This document shows, in pieces, positions 1 through 6,167 of a DNA stretch of 6,167 nucleotides; position 1 is the stretch's first letter; each line of letters opens with the position of its first letter. The stretch comes from JBCBRD01 sp039819885. Its GTDB lineage: Bacteria; Pseudomonadota; Alphaproteobacteria; Rhizobiales; Hyphomicrobiaceae. Location: positions 1 through 6,167 of the forward strand of contig JBCBRD010000192.1 of assembly GCA_039819885.1 (NCBI GenBank). The letters are read 5' to 3'. Made by a program: the position numbers and the translations under genes. The notes under the pieces were generated by a model, which was not told the DNA's origin, did not search any database, and saw nothing but the letters and a program-made list of their open reading frames with translations.

Positions 1-1700
1 AGCGGCTGGAACGACACGGAAAACCGTTGCGTATCGAATGGATAGCGGCTCAGTTCCGGTTCGAACATGAAGCGACCCGAAACCTTATACAGCCGCACAC
101 CCTCGGGAAAATTCGAGCGGCCGTCTCCCGAGTGTATTTCCCGATGCGTAAGCAGTTTCCCATCCCCAATCGGCGAACGGTAAGCGTTGGTGAAGTCGAT
201 GTCCTTGATAGTCAGCCGATTGTCGGCGCTCTTCATCGTGAGATAGAACTCAGCATCAAAACTCTGATCATTGGTGTCGATGTGCGATAGCCGGATCAGG
301 TCGATCGAGGTGTAGAGTGTCGACGATTTTTGCAGGGTTCCATTGATGCGCTGATACTGGATCGGGGAAAGCACTGTCGCATCATCGCCAGGTGACTTTG
401 TGAGCAAAAGCGTATCGCCAGCTGCTGTTCGGTTCGATGTAAACGCCCAGTCCCGCCATAGCCCTTTCAGAACCTGACGCCCCTCGGTAAACCGGCGCAA
501 CTCGTCGGCGATGTACTTACGCAATTCGGGCACGCCGAGGCCCGCCGGTGCTTCACGTGCGATCTGTACAATCAGATCAAGCATGTCCCGATATTGCGTC
601 CCGCGCCCAACCGCGCGTCTATTGCCTGGATCATACATCTGGCGTGCCGTATCCGCATTTGGATTGCATGAGCCATCCGCCCACCCAGGGGCATCTTCGT
701 TCTTCGTATCCTCGAAAACCCAGCGCTCTTTTGGTGATCGCCATATCCGACCTCGCAGCCGCTCCGAATAAACATTCGGCACCCCTTCACGGGCGATTTG
801 GGAAATCGCACCGCCATAAGCACCGCCCTCAAGACGTCGGTTGATTGTAGAAATACGGCCAAGCAACACCATGACCGGTGCTTCGACGTCTTGATCGCGT
901 AGATCAGATAAGAGCTGCGCGCTTGGTCCGGAATGAATAGCAATGACGATGAGGTCGGCATTCGCTGCCTTAATCTTTTCCGCCGTCTCGCGGCTCGTCG
1001 TTTCATCGAGCTCATAGTTGCGGACAGGCACGCGTATTCGTTCGGCAAGCCCTGGACCCACGGGGTTGTCAGCAACGCCATCTTCGAGCGCAAACGAATA
1101 GACATCGTTGTCGAGCCCGACGAAGACCGGCCGTTCGTAACCGCCCTTGGCGATCATTTCCTGGATGACTTCCAATTCATTTCGCACAGAACTTGCCATC
1201 GTGAATACGTTCGGCGCATCAGCAAAAATGTTATCGAGCGACATCTCCGTGATGAAAGGGATGCTGCTGTCTTTGATCTGGTTTCCAACGGCTTCAAAGA
1301 CCGCCCGGCCACGCGTCGAACTGGAGACACCGATCATCGCAATCGTATCAGGGTTGCTGAGCGCTGCTGAGACATTCTTGACGGTGTCGCGAGCCGTTTC
1401 AAAATCGTCGAACACCTGAAGTTCCAACGCCCGCCCGTTGATCCCGTCATCGGCGTTGATCTCCGATGCGAGCTTATCTGTGAAATGCTTGATGGCCGCG
1501 ACAAGACCTGGCGCATAACACCGATTTCCATCCGATGAGACGTGGATCGCCACCGACAGATTGTCGTTAGCCTTGTCTTGCGAATTGGCGAGCGTTGGGG
1601 TTAAGCAGAACAGAATGGCAAGTATGGCGGTCATCCAACCAGCGAGAACGACTGCTTCAATTTTGTCGCCGCCTGCACCCCGTTTTCCGATGTTGGCCAT
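1..1700 (-). CDS. Type 1 periplasmic-binding-protein domain fused to a pentameric ligand-gated ion channel (N-terminal 566 codons, truncated by window edge)
   Basis: The frame is open from ATG at 1700 to the left edge. Residues 1-38 look like a signal peptide: basic start, hydrophobic stretch about 16-33, probable cleavage after TLA. Residues 47 to about 455 match the type 1 binding fold of LivJ-like receptors: EINADDGINGR at 80-90, DD at 98-99, IGVSSSTRG at 123-131, IPFITE at 147-152, then the second lobe. From about 460 the sequence matches the ligand-binding domain of pLGICs: IDLIRLSHID (466-475), FDAEFYLT (481-488), IDFTNA (501-506) and the pro-loop LSRYPFDTQRF (550-560), close to GLIC's RRYPFDSQ. 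The remaining beta strands and four channel helices must lie beyond position 1. Inferred role: ion channel in the cytoplasmic membrane gated by a periplasmic small molecule; the ligand is unknown. ATG was chosen because GGTGGG lies 7 bases upstream; an in-frame GTG at 1712 has no ribosome site. An ABC-transporter binding protein alone would not carry the C-terminal part. Confidence 0.88.
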   Translation of the reverse strand, partial: MANIGKRGAGGDKIEAVVLAGWMTAILAILFCLTPTLANSQDKANDNLSVAIHVSSDGNRCYAPGLVAAIKHFTDKLASEINADDGINGRALELQVFDDFETARDTVKNVSAALSNPDTIAMIGVSSSTRGRAVFEAVGNQIKDSSIPFITEMSLDNIFADAPNVFTMASSVRNELEVIQEMIAKGGYERPVFVGLDNDVYSFALEDGVADNPVGPGLAERIRVPVRNYELDETTSRETAEKIKAANADLIVIAIHSGPSAQLLSDLRDQDVEAPVMVLLGRISTINRRLEGGAYGGAISQIAREGVPNVYSERLRGRIWRSPKERWVFEDTKNEDAPGWADGSCNPNADTARQMYDPGNRRAVGRGTQYRDMLDLIVQIAREAPAGLGVPELRKYIADELRRFTEGRQVLKGLWRDWAFTSNRTAAGDTLLLTKSPGDDATVLSPIQYQRINGTLQKSSTLYTSIDLIRLSHIDTNDQSFDAEFYLTMKSADNRLTIKDIDFTNAYRSPIGDGKLLTHREIHSGDGRSNFPEGVRLYKVSGRFMFEPELSRYPFDTQRFSVSFQP

Positions 1701-1707
1701 TTGTGAG

Positions 1708-1713
1708 CCCACC
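1708..1713 (-). promoter_or_regulatory. Probable ribosome binding site of the channel-fusion gene
   Basis: On the minus strand GGTGGG sits 7 bases before the ATG at 1700. It is an imperfect Shine-Dalgarno match, but better placed than anything before the alternative GTG at 1712. In the rest of the gap to mfd (1701-1821) I see only tiny inverted repeats and no hairpin followed by a T run, so no clear mfd terminator. Read-through from mfd into the channel gene is therefore possible. Confidence 0.45.
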
Positions 1714-1821
1714 CAGTGATTGCGTTGTATGGCAACCCTTTTATCGACTTGGGAAAACAGGATGGGTGTACGCGCGCCACGCCTCCACAGGCTTGAACAA
1801 GTGTTTTTAAACTATTCGGGC

Positions 1822-4800
1822 CTAGCTCACATTCTCGACAGCCGCTTCAGCCAGCTCTGCCATAAAACCGCGGACGCCTTTTAAGCGCTTCTCCGGCAAG
1901 TCCCAGTCCCCACGCATGACCAGTTTATGGTCGGCCTGCAGCTTGATCACACCGCGCGAAGCATTGATGAGCTTCACCAGTCCTTCCGGATTGGCGAACT
2001 TGTCGTTGTGGAACGTCGCCACAGCGCCCTTCGGACCTGCATCGACGCGGGTGACGCCTGCGCGTCGGCAAAAGCCCTTGATCTCCATAACGTCTAGCAG
2101 ATGCTTGACCTCATCGGGCATGTCCCCGAACCGGTCGACCAATTCTGCCGCGAACTCGTCAATCTCCGCACGCGTTTCCAGTCCGGACAAGCGGCGATAG
2201 AGCCCCAACCGTGACTGCAGATCCGTGACAAAACTCTCAGGAATCAGGATGGACGTCCCAAGCGAAATCTCAGGCGACCATTTATCTTCAGCCTCCTCCA
2301 GATCACCGCCCTTCATGGCCGCAACCGCTTCTTCCAGCATCGACTGATAGAGTTCGAAACCAACCTCCTTGATATGACCGGACTGCTGCTGGCCAAGCAG
2401 ATTGCCGGCTCCACGTAGGTCAAGGTCATGGCTGGCAAGCGAAAAGCCGGCGCCAAGCGAGTCAAGCGAATGCAGAACCTTGAGACGTTTTTCAGCCCCT
2501 TCGGTGAGCACCTTCCCTGGAGGCGTCGTGAAATACGCATACGCGCGTGTCTTGCTCCGACCAACGCGTCCACGAAGCTGATAGAGCTGAGCCAGCCCAA
2601 ACATGTCGGCGCGATGCACGATCAGCGTATTGGCATTCGGAACGTCCAGACCGGATTCCACAATCGGCGTCGACAGCAAGATATCGTACTCACCCTCATA
2701 GAACGCCGTCATGATGTCTTCGAGTTCGGTTGGTGTGAGTTGGCCATGGGCACGCGCAACACGTAACTCTGGAACCGCTTCGCGCAAGAACTCCTGAACC
2801 TCATCCAAATCGGCAATCCGAGGCACCACATAGAACGCCTGCCCACCCCGATACCGTTCGCGTCGCAACGCATCACGCAGGATGACGGGGTCAAACGGTG
2901 AGATGTATGTGCGCACCGCGAGGCGATCCACAGGTGGTGTCGTAATCAGTGAAAGCTCGCGGACACCCGTCAGCGCGAGTTGCAGTGTTCGCGGAATTGG
3001 GGTCGCCGACAGTGTGAGAACGTGAACGTCTTCGCGAAGCGATTTGAGACGCTCTTTGTGGGTGACGCCGAAATGCTGCTCCTCATCAATGATCAGCAGT
3101 CCCAAGCGATCAAACTCAATGGACTTACTCAAAAGCGCATGGGTGCCAATGACGATATCAATGTCACCGGACTTCAGCCCTTCTTTGACTGCATTCAGTT
3201 CCTTGGTGCCAACCAATCGTGAAGCCTGAGCGACTTTGACCGGCAGTCCCTCAAAACGGTCCTTGAAATTCCGATAGTGCTGGCGCGCGAGAAGCGTCGT
3301 GGGCACGACGATCGCGACCTGCATGCCATTCATGGCAGCAACGAACGCACCCCGGATCGCAACCTCGGTTTTACCGAACCCAACATCTCCGCACACCAAG
3401 CGGTCCATTGGACGCCCAGTCCCAAGGTCATCAAGCACAGCTTCGATACTGGCTTCCTGATCTTCGGTTTCCTCGAATGGAAAGCGTGCGGAAAACTCAT
3501 CATAAGCCCCCAATGGTGGCGTGAGCGCGGGTGCCTCCTTAAGCTGCCTTTTCGCGGCGATCTTGATCAGTTCGCCTGCCATTTCGCGCAAGCGCTTCTT
3601 GAGTTTCGACTTGCGCGTCTGCCATCCAACACCACCAAGCTTGTCGAGAACAGAAGCGCCATCGTCGCCGCCATATCGTGACAGCAGTTCAATATTTTCA
3701 ACCGGAAGAAAGAGCTTGTCGCCGCCCGCATAGTGCAGTTCCAAGCAGTCATGCTTGTTGCCCAGCGCTTCGATGGTCTTCAAACCGACGAACCGGCCAA
3801 TGCCGTGGTCGGCGTGAACAACCATGTCGCCAACCGACAAACTTGTGGCTTCCGACAAGACATCAGCGGCTTTGCGCTTCTTGCGCTTTTTCCGGATCAG
3901 CCGATCACCCAGGATGTCCTGTTCCGAGATAATCGCGAGATCAGGCGTTTCAAACCCATCCTCAAGCCCCAACACGGCCAGCGCTGCCGTACCACCGGAC
4001 AGACCGCGCGCATCCGCGAAGTTCTCGACCTTGAGATAGTCCTTCAGGCCGTGATCCTTCATTAGCGTCAAAAGGCGTTCACGCGAGCCTGGCGTCCACC
4101 CCGCAACAATGACGCGTTTCTTAGCGGATTGGAGAGAACGAATATGAGCGACGACAGTATCGAACAAATCAACATCTGGATTTTGCCGTTCAGGTGCAAA
4201 AGATCGACCTTTACGCCCCTGCCAATCACGCGCCTTTGGATCATCTTCGCCGGTCATCGGCGTCAACCGTTGAATGCCACGTGACCCAACCAACTGACCC
4301 CACTGCCCGCCATCAACATACATCTCACCGGGGGGCACAGGCTTATACGGGGGCGCACCGAAAGCTTCGACTTCTAACGACTCAATCCTTGCAGTGTAGT
4401 GCTCTTCAATCTGCGAAAACCGCTGCTTGAGAGCTTCGTCGGCGCGGTAATCAAAGCTAATGTCTGCGCCTTCAATGTACTCAAATAGTGTCTCAAGCTG
4501 CTCATGAAACAACGGTAGCCAGTGCTCTTGTCCGGGATACCGTTGACCATTGCTGACCGCCTCATAGAGCGCGTCATCAGTTGTCGCCCCGCCGAAAAGC
4601 TCGATGTACCGGCTTCGAAACCGGCTCGTCGCCTCCTCACCAAACGCGACTTCCGCAATCGGCAGCAGCACAACCTTTTGCACGGGCTTTTTGGTGCGCT
4701 GGGTCTCGGGATCAAACGACTTGATGCTCTCCAACGTGTCACCGAAGAAGTCGAGCCGGACAGGCGTCGCGCGACCAGGTGGGAAGAGATCGACAATACC

Positions 4801-5319
4801 GCCGCGAACAGCAAACTCACCCGGCTCCATTACGGTTCCCGTCCGAGTGAAGCCAGCCAGTGAGAGGCGCTTCGTCAATCGGTTCAGATCAATGCGCTGG
4901 CCCACTGCCATCTGCTTCATCGACGACCGGATGTAGGCGCGGGGCGGAACCTTCTGCAAAACCGCATTGATCGTGGCAAGCACGAGTGTTGGCTGTTTGC
5001 GATTGCTCAGCACGAGTTTGGACAGTGCTGTAATCCGCTTAGCAACGATGTCTGAAGTCGGACCAATGCGATCGTAAGGAACCGTATCCCAAGCCGGGAA
5101 CGGAATAACACGCAAGTCAGGTGCAAAGAACTTGAGCGCATTCTCGAGTTCGACGAGCCGCCGGTCATCGCGCACAACATGCAAATGCAGCCCAGGCGCC
5201 TTCAATCGCGCACTCGCCTCTGTCACCAGTTGGGCAATGACAACGGCATCAAGGCCTTCCGGCACCCCGGCTTGAAGCTCGTTGCCGAGTTGATCGAGAA
5301 CGTCTGCTGCTTGCGCCAA
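1822..5319 (-). CDS. mfd: Mfd, transcription-repair coupling factor (1165 aa, complete)
   Basis: Mfd is a cytoplasmic ATP-driven DNA translocase that pushes RNA polymerase stalled at lesions off the template and recruits UvrA for nucleotide excision repair. The length is normal for the family. The N-terminal UvrB-like module covers about 1-350; R172, R188 and F192 line up by spacing with E. coli residues R165, R181 and F185 that contact UvrA. The polymerase-interacting domain is about 495-570 (GDMVVHADHGIGRF at 497-510), preceded by a run of eight basic residues at 476-483. The RecG-like motor has Walker A GDVGFGKTE (644-652), DEEQHFG (745-751), SATPIPRT (771-778), STPIVESGLDVPNANT (883-898) and QLRGRVGRS (914-922). 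The C-terminal regulatory domain begins near 1015 (ILIPESFVTDLQSRLGLYRRL). The start is TTG: an in-frame TAG lies at 5353-5355, no ATG or GTG lies between, and the next internal Met (134) would remove conserved sequence. It follows sdhE by 63 bases and is probably co-transcribed. Confidence 0.98.
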   Translation of the reverse strand: MAQAADVLDQLGNELQAGVPEGLDAVVIAQLVTEASARLKAPGLHLHVVRDDRRLVELENALKFFAPDLRVIPFPAWDTVPYDRIGPTSDIVAKRITALSKLVLSNRKQPTLVLATINAVLQKVPPRAYIRSSMKQMAVGQRIDLNRLTKRLSLAGFTRTGTVMEPGEFAVRGGIVDLFPPGRATPVRLDFFGDTLESIKSFDPETQRTKKPVQKVVLLPIAEVAFGEEATSRFRSRYIELFGGATTDDALYEAVSNGQRYPGQEHWLPLFHEQLETLFEYIEGADISFDYRADEALKQRFSQIEEHYTARIESLEVEAFGAPPYKPVPPGEMYVDGGQWGQLVGSRGIQRLTPMTGEDDPKARDWQGRKGRSFAPERQNPDVDLFDTVVAHIRSLQSAKKRVIVAGWTPGSRERLLTLMKDHGLKDYLKVENFADARGLSGGTAALAVLGLEDGFETPDLAIISEQDILGDRLIRKKRKKRKAADVLSEATSLSVGDMVVHADHGIGRFVGLKTIEALGNKHDCLELHYAGGDKLFLPVENIELLSRYGGDDGASVLDKLGGVGWQTRKSKLKKRLREMAGELIKIAAKRQLKEAPALTPPLGAYDEFSARFPFEETEDQEASIEAVLDDLGTGRPMDRLVCGDVGFGKTEVAIRGAFVAAMNGMQVAIVVPTTLLARQHYRNFKDRFEGLPVKVAQASRLVGTKELNAVKEGLKSGDIDIVIGTHALLSKSIEFDRLGLLIIDEEQHFGVTHKERLKSLREDVHVLTLSATPIPRTLQLALTGVRELSLITTPPVDRLAVRTYISPFDPVILRDALRRERYRGGQAFYVVPRIADLDEVQEFLREAVPELRVARAHGQLTPTELEDIMTAFYEGEYDILLSTPIVESGLDVPNANTLIVHRADMFGLAQLYQLRGRVGRSKTRAYAYFTTPPGKVLTEGAEKRLKVLHSLDSLGAGFSLASHDLDLRGAGNLLGQQQSGHIKEVGFELYQSMLEEAVAAMKGGDLEEAEDKWSPEISLGTSILIPESFVTDLQSRLGLYRRLSGLETRAEIDEFAAELVDRFGDMPDEVKHLLDVMEIKGFCRRAGVTRVDAGPKGAVATFHNDKFANPEGLVKLINASRGVIKLQADHKLVMRGDWDLPEKRLKGVRGFMAELAEAAVENVS

Positions 5320-5328
5320 CGGCGTGGT

Positions 5329-5333
5329 CTCCT
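5329..5333 (-). promoter_or_regulatory. Ribosome binding site deciding the TTG start of mfd
   Basis: AGGAG on the minus strand ends 9 bases before the TTG at 5319. It is the strongest Shine-Dalgarno match in the window and supports the TTG start, since the frame offers no ATG or GTG between the upstream TAG and this codon. Confidence 0.7.
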
Positions 5334-5382
5334 GGGACAGTTCAATGCGCTGCTAGTGATTGTAACGGTGAACAGAACGAAC

Positions 5383-5679
5383 CTAGCCGTCCTGTTCTGC
5401 ACTCGGTGCTGTTTCAGTGCTCAAACCGTGAAAGCGGCGCATATCCGCAATCATGTGCTCAAACGTTGTGCCTTCGGGCATTGCAGGAGCTAAAAGCCAT
5501 GCCTGCAATTCAGGATCAGGGATCGCCATAAGCTGCTCAAAGCGCGTCAGCATCTCCTCATCCATGTTTTCAAGATGAGCATCTGCATAACGGCCCATGA
5601 GATGGTCCATTTCCTTTGTACCACGATGGGCCGCACGGTAAGCCGCGCGGCGGCGGCGCGTCGTTAAATCATTGTCCAT
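5383..5679 (-). CDS. sdhE: SdhE, FAD assembly factor for succinate dehydrogenase (98 aa)
   Basis: Members of the SdhE/Sdh5 family (DUF339, formerly YgfY) bind the flavoprotein subunit SdhA in the cytoplasm and promote covalent attachment of FAD, which activates respiratory complex II. The family signature RGxxE is present as RGTKE at 19-23, followed by MDHLMGRYAD (24-33), the usual E-M-D-x-x-x-G pattern. The later helices also fit: EMLTRFEQLM (42-51), then D-P-E-L-Q-A-W (55-61). A length of 98 aa is typical. An in-frame TAA 12 bases upstream fixes ATG 5679 as the first possible start, although the nearby ribosome site is weak (AGG only 4 bases away, GAGG 15 bases away). mfd follows 63 bases downstream on the same strand, and recG is divergent, as in many alphaproteobacteria. 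Confidence 0.95.
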   Translation of the reverse strand: MDNDLTTRRRRAAYRAAHRGTKEMDHLMGRYADAHLENMDEEMLTRFEQLMAIPDPELQAWLLAPAMPEGTTFEHMIADMRRFHGLSTETAPSAEQDG

Positions 5680-5911
5680 TGTGCCTGCTTATTGCCTCGA
5701 CGTATTGTCACTTTTCAATGCAATCCAACCCACATCATGATCCAGCTAATCTACGAAGATCACGGCCTGCTGCGGATAGTCTGAGAATTGATGCGGGATA
5801 AGGTGCCCTGAGCCACTTGACGTTCCAGTCAGGCCGTCCTCAGCATTGAGCCTGAATGGTGGAAAAGCGCTGGTATAACGCTTGCTGGATGGCATCGTAA
5901 AGCTGGAACAC

Positions 5912-5938
5912 CTGGGCGCATGCGCGCAGCCAGCCCAG
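5912..5938. other. Possible stem-loop upstream of recG
   Basis: CTGGGC (5912-5917) pairs with GCCCAG (5933-5938), leaving a 15-base loop. The loop side overlaps a perfect 10-base palindrome at 5916-5925. There is no T run after it, so it is not an intrinsic terminator for transcription in either direction. It could be a leader structure, a protein-binding site or chance in GC-rich DNA. Confidence 0.25.
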
Positions 5939-5961
5939 CGGTGCGATATTGGTCATACAGA

Positions 5962-5990
5962 TTGACAACCAAGCACCAAGTCGATGCAAA
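5962..5990 (+). promoter_or_regulatory. Weak candidate promoter for recG
   Basis: A perfect TTGACA (5962-5967) is followed after 17 bases by TGCAAA (5985-5990). The -35 is ideal, but the -10 is poor by the E. coli consensus. It lies about 57 bases before the recG start, a suitable distance. It is offered as the best candidate only. Confidence 0.22.
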
Positions 5991-6046
5991 CGGCAGACGC
6001 GTGGGGCATACAAAGCAAATTGGGTGAAAGGCCCGAAATAATACCG

Positions 6047-6167
6047 ATGCGTCCTGATTCACTTCAGCCCCTGTTTGCTTCCGCCCAATCGATAACCGGC
6101 GTCGGGCCGCGCATGGGTCAGCTCCTAAAAAAGGCGCTGGATCTGCCACCATTGGTCGATGAAGCCC
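6047..6167 (+). CDS. recG: RecG, ATP-dependent DNA helicase (first 40 codons, truncated by window edge)
   Basis: RecG is a cytoplasmic superfamily 2 helicase that regresses stalled replication forks and moves branched DNA junctions. Only the extreme N-terminus is present, but it fits alphaproteobacterial RecG: MRPDSLQPLFASAQSITGVG, with the L-x-P-L-F start and the GVGP turn at 18-21, followed by a K-rich leucine helix (GQLLKKALDL). The helicase motifs lie outside the window. ATG 6047 was chosen by this family pattern. The frame is open further upstream (ATG 5984, TTG 6020), but that added peptide does not look like RecG and lacks a ribosome site; the ribosome site for 6047 is itself weak. ATG 6113 would cut away the conserved start. 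The identification also rests on divergence from sdhE-mfd, a common arrangement. Confidence 0.85.
   Translation, partial: MRPDSLQPLFASAQSITGVGPRMGQLLKKALDLPPLVDEA

Larger units (their letters stand above)
5680..6046. other. Divergent intergenic region between sdhE-mfd and recG
   Basis: This 367-base stretch should hold promoters for both directions. I recognise no conserved gene in it. On the minus strand toward sdhE, a TTGAAA 17 bases before GCAATA (within about 5692-5720) is a weak promoter candidate that would leave a very short leader. The plus strand carries two tiny ORFs, 5737-5784 (15 codons) and 5856-5900 (14 codons), neither with a strong ribosome site. Short inverted repeats are present: TGATC/GATCA at 5738-5762, AAGCG/CGCTT at 5865-5883, a 10-base palindrome GCGCATGCGC at 5916-5925 inside a CTGGGC/GCCCAG stem, and ATCATGAT at 5734-5741. 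None matches an operator I know. A 107-codon minus-strand ORF across 5829-6152 overlaps the recG start and resembles no family. Confidence 0.7.

Noticed and set aside
572..1105. A 177-codon minus-strand ORF and the plus-strand ORFs at 933-1370, 548-844, 511-771 and 27-290
   Set aside because: All lie inside the channel-fusion gene in other frames. Their translations are rich in Arg, Ser and His without family patterns, while the fusion frame shows clear domain motifs throughout.
1..1700. A plain LivJ-type ABC-transporter substrate-binding protein
   Set aside because: Binding proteins of this type end near 370-400 residues. Here the frame continues, with a pLGIC ligand-binding domain and pro-loop from about residue 460, and no ABC permease or ATPase gene is visible in the window.
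1..1700. A frameshift or two adjacent genes making a false fusion
   Set aside because: I translated 566 codons from ATG 1700 without a stop or a change of frame, and the sequence passes smoothly from the last part of the binding fold (near 420-450) into the channel domain.
1740..1821. A rho-independent terminator after mfd
   Set aside because: Only 4-base inverted repeats such as GCCT/AGGC are present, with no T run on the downstream side of the minus strand.
3871..3894. The run of eight Arg/Lys codons in mfd as an unusual insertion
   Set aside because: Basic linkers before the polymerase-interacting domain are, as far as I recall, common in alphaproteobacterial Mfd, so this looks ordinary.
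5829..6152. A 107-codon minus-strand ORF upstream of sdhE
   Set aside because: It overlaps the start of recG on the opposite strand, has no ribosome site I can see and shows no recognisable family pattern.
1..6167. CRISPR arrays, insertion sequences, tRNA or rRNA genes
   Set aside because: No regularly spaced repeats, transposase motifs, terminal inverted repeats, tRNA cloverleaf or rRNA core sequences were found by eye on either strand.

Overview
The window most likely comes from an alphaproteobacterium. The evidence is the block mfd – sdhE (same strand) with recG starting divergently on the other side, an arrangement common in that class, together with alphaproteobacterial-looking N-termini of Mfd and RecG and a moderately GC-rich composition. 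I cannot assign an order or genus from this stretch.

Layout from left to right. Positions 1-1700 (minus strand) hold the first 566 codons of a large gene that runs off the left edge. It encodes a secreted or membrane protein with a signal peptide, then a type 1 periplasmic binding fold (the LivJ/amino-acid-receptor fold), then the start of a pentameric ligand-gated ion channel (pLGIC) ligand-binding domain, including the pro-loop signature YPFDTQ. The transmembrane channel part should lie outside the window. A 121-base gap separates it from mfd (1822-5319, minus), the transcription-repair coupling factor, which starts at a TTG codon with a good Shine-Dalgarno site. Sixty-three bases upstream lies sdhE (5383-5679, minus), the small FAD assembly factor for succinate dehydrogenase. 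A 367-base divergent intergenic region follows (5680-6046). Then recG, a branch-migration helicase, begins on the plus strand at 6047 and runs off the right edge after 40 codons.

The sdhE-mfd pair is probably one transcript. recG and mfd both belong to DNA repair and replication-fork maintenance, but I see no functional reason for sdhE to be with them; this looks like conserved gene order. The channel gene follows mfd on the same strand and could be read through from it or have its own promoter. It looks like an accessory gene beside a conserved housekeeping block. It is the notable item here: a bacterial relative of animal neurotransmitter receptors with a complete extra ligand-binding domain at its N-terminus and an unusually short, tryptophan-poor channel ligand-binding domain. 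No RNA genes, mobile elements, CRISPR arrays or long repeats were seen.
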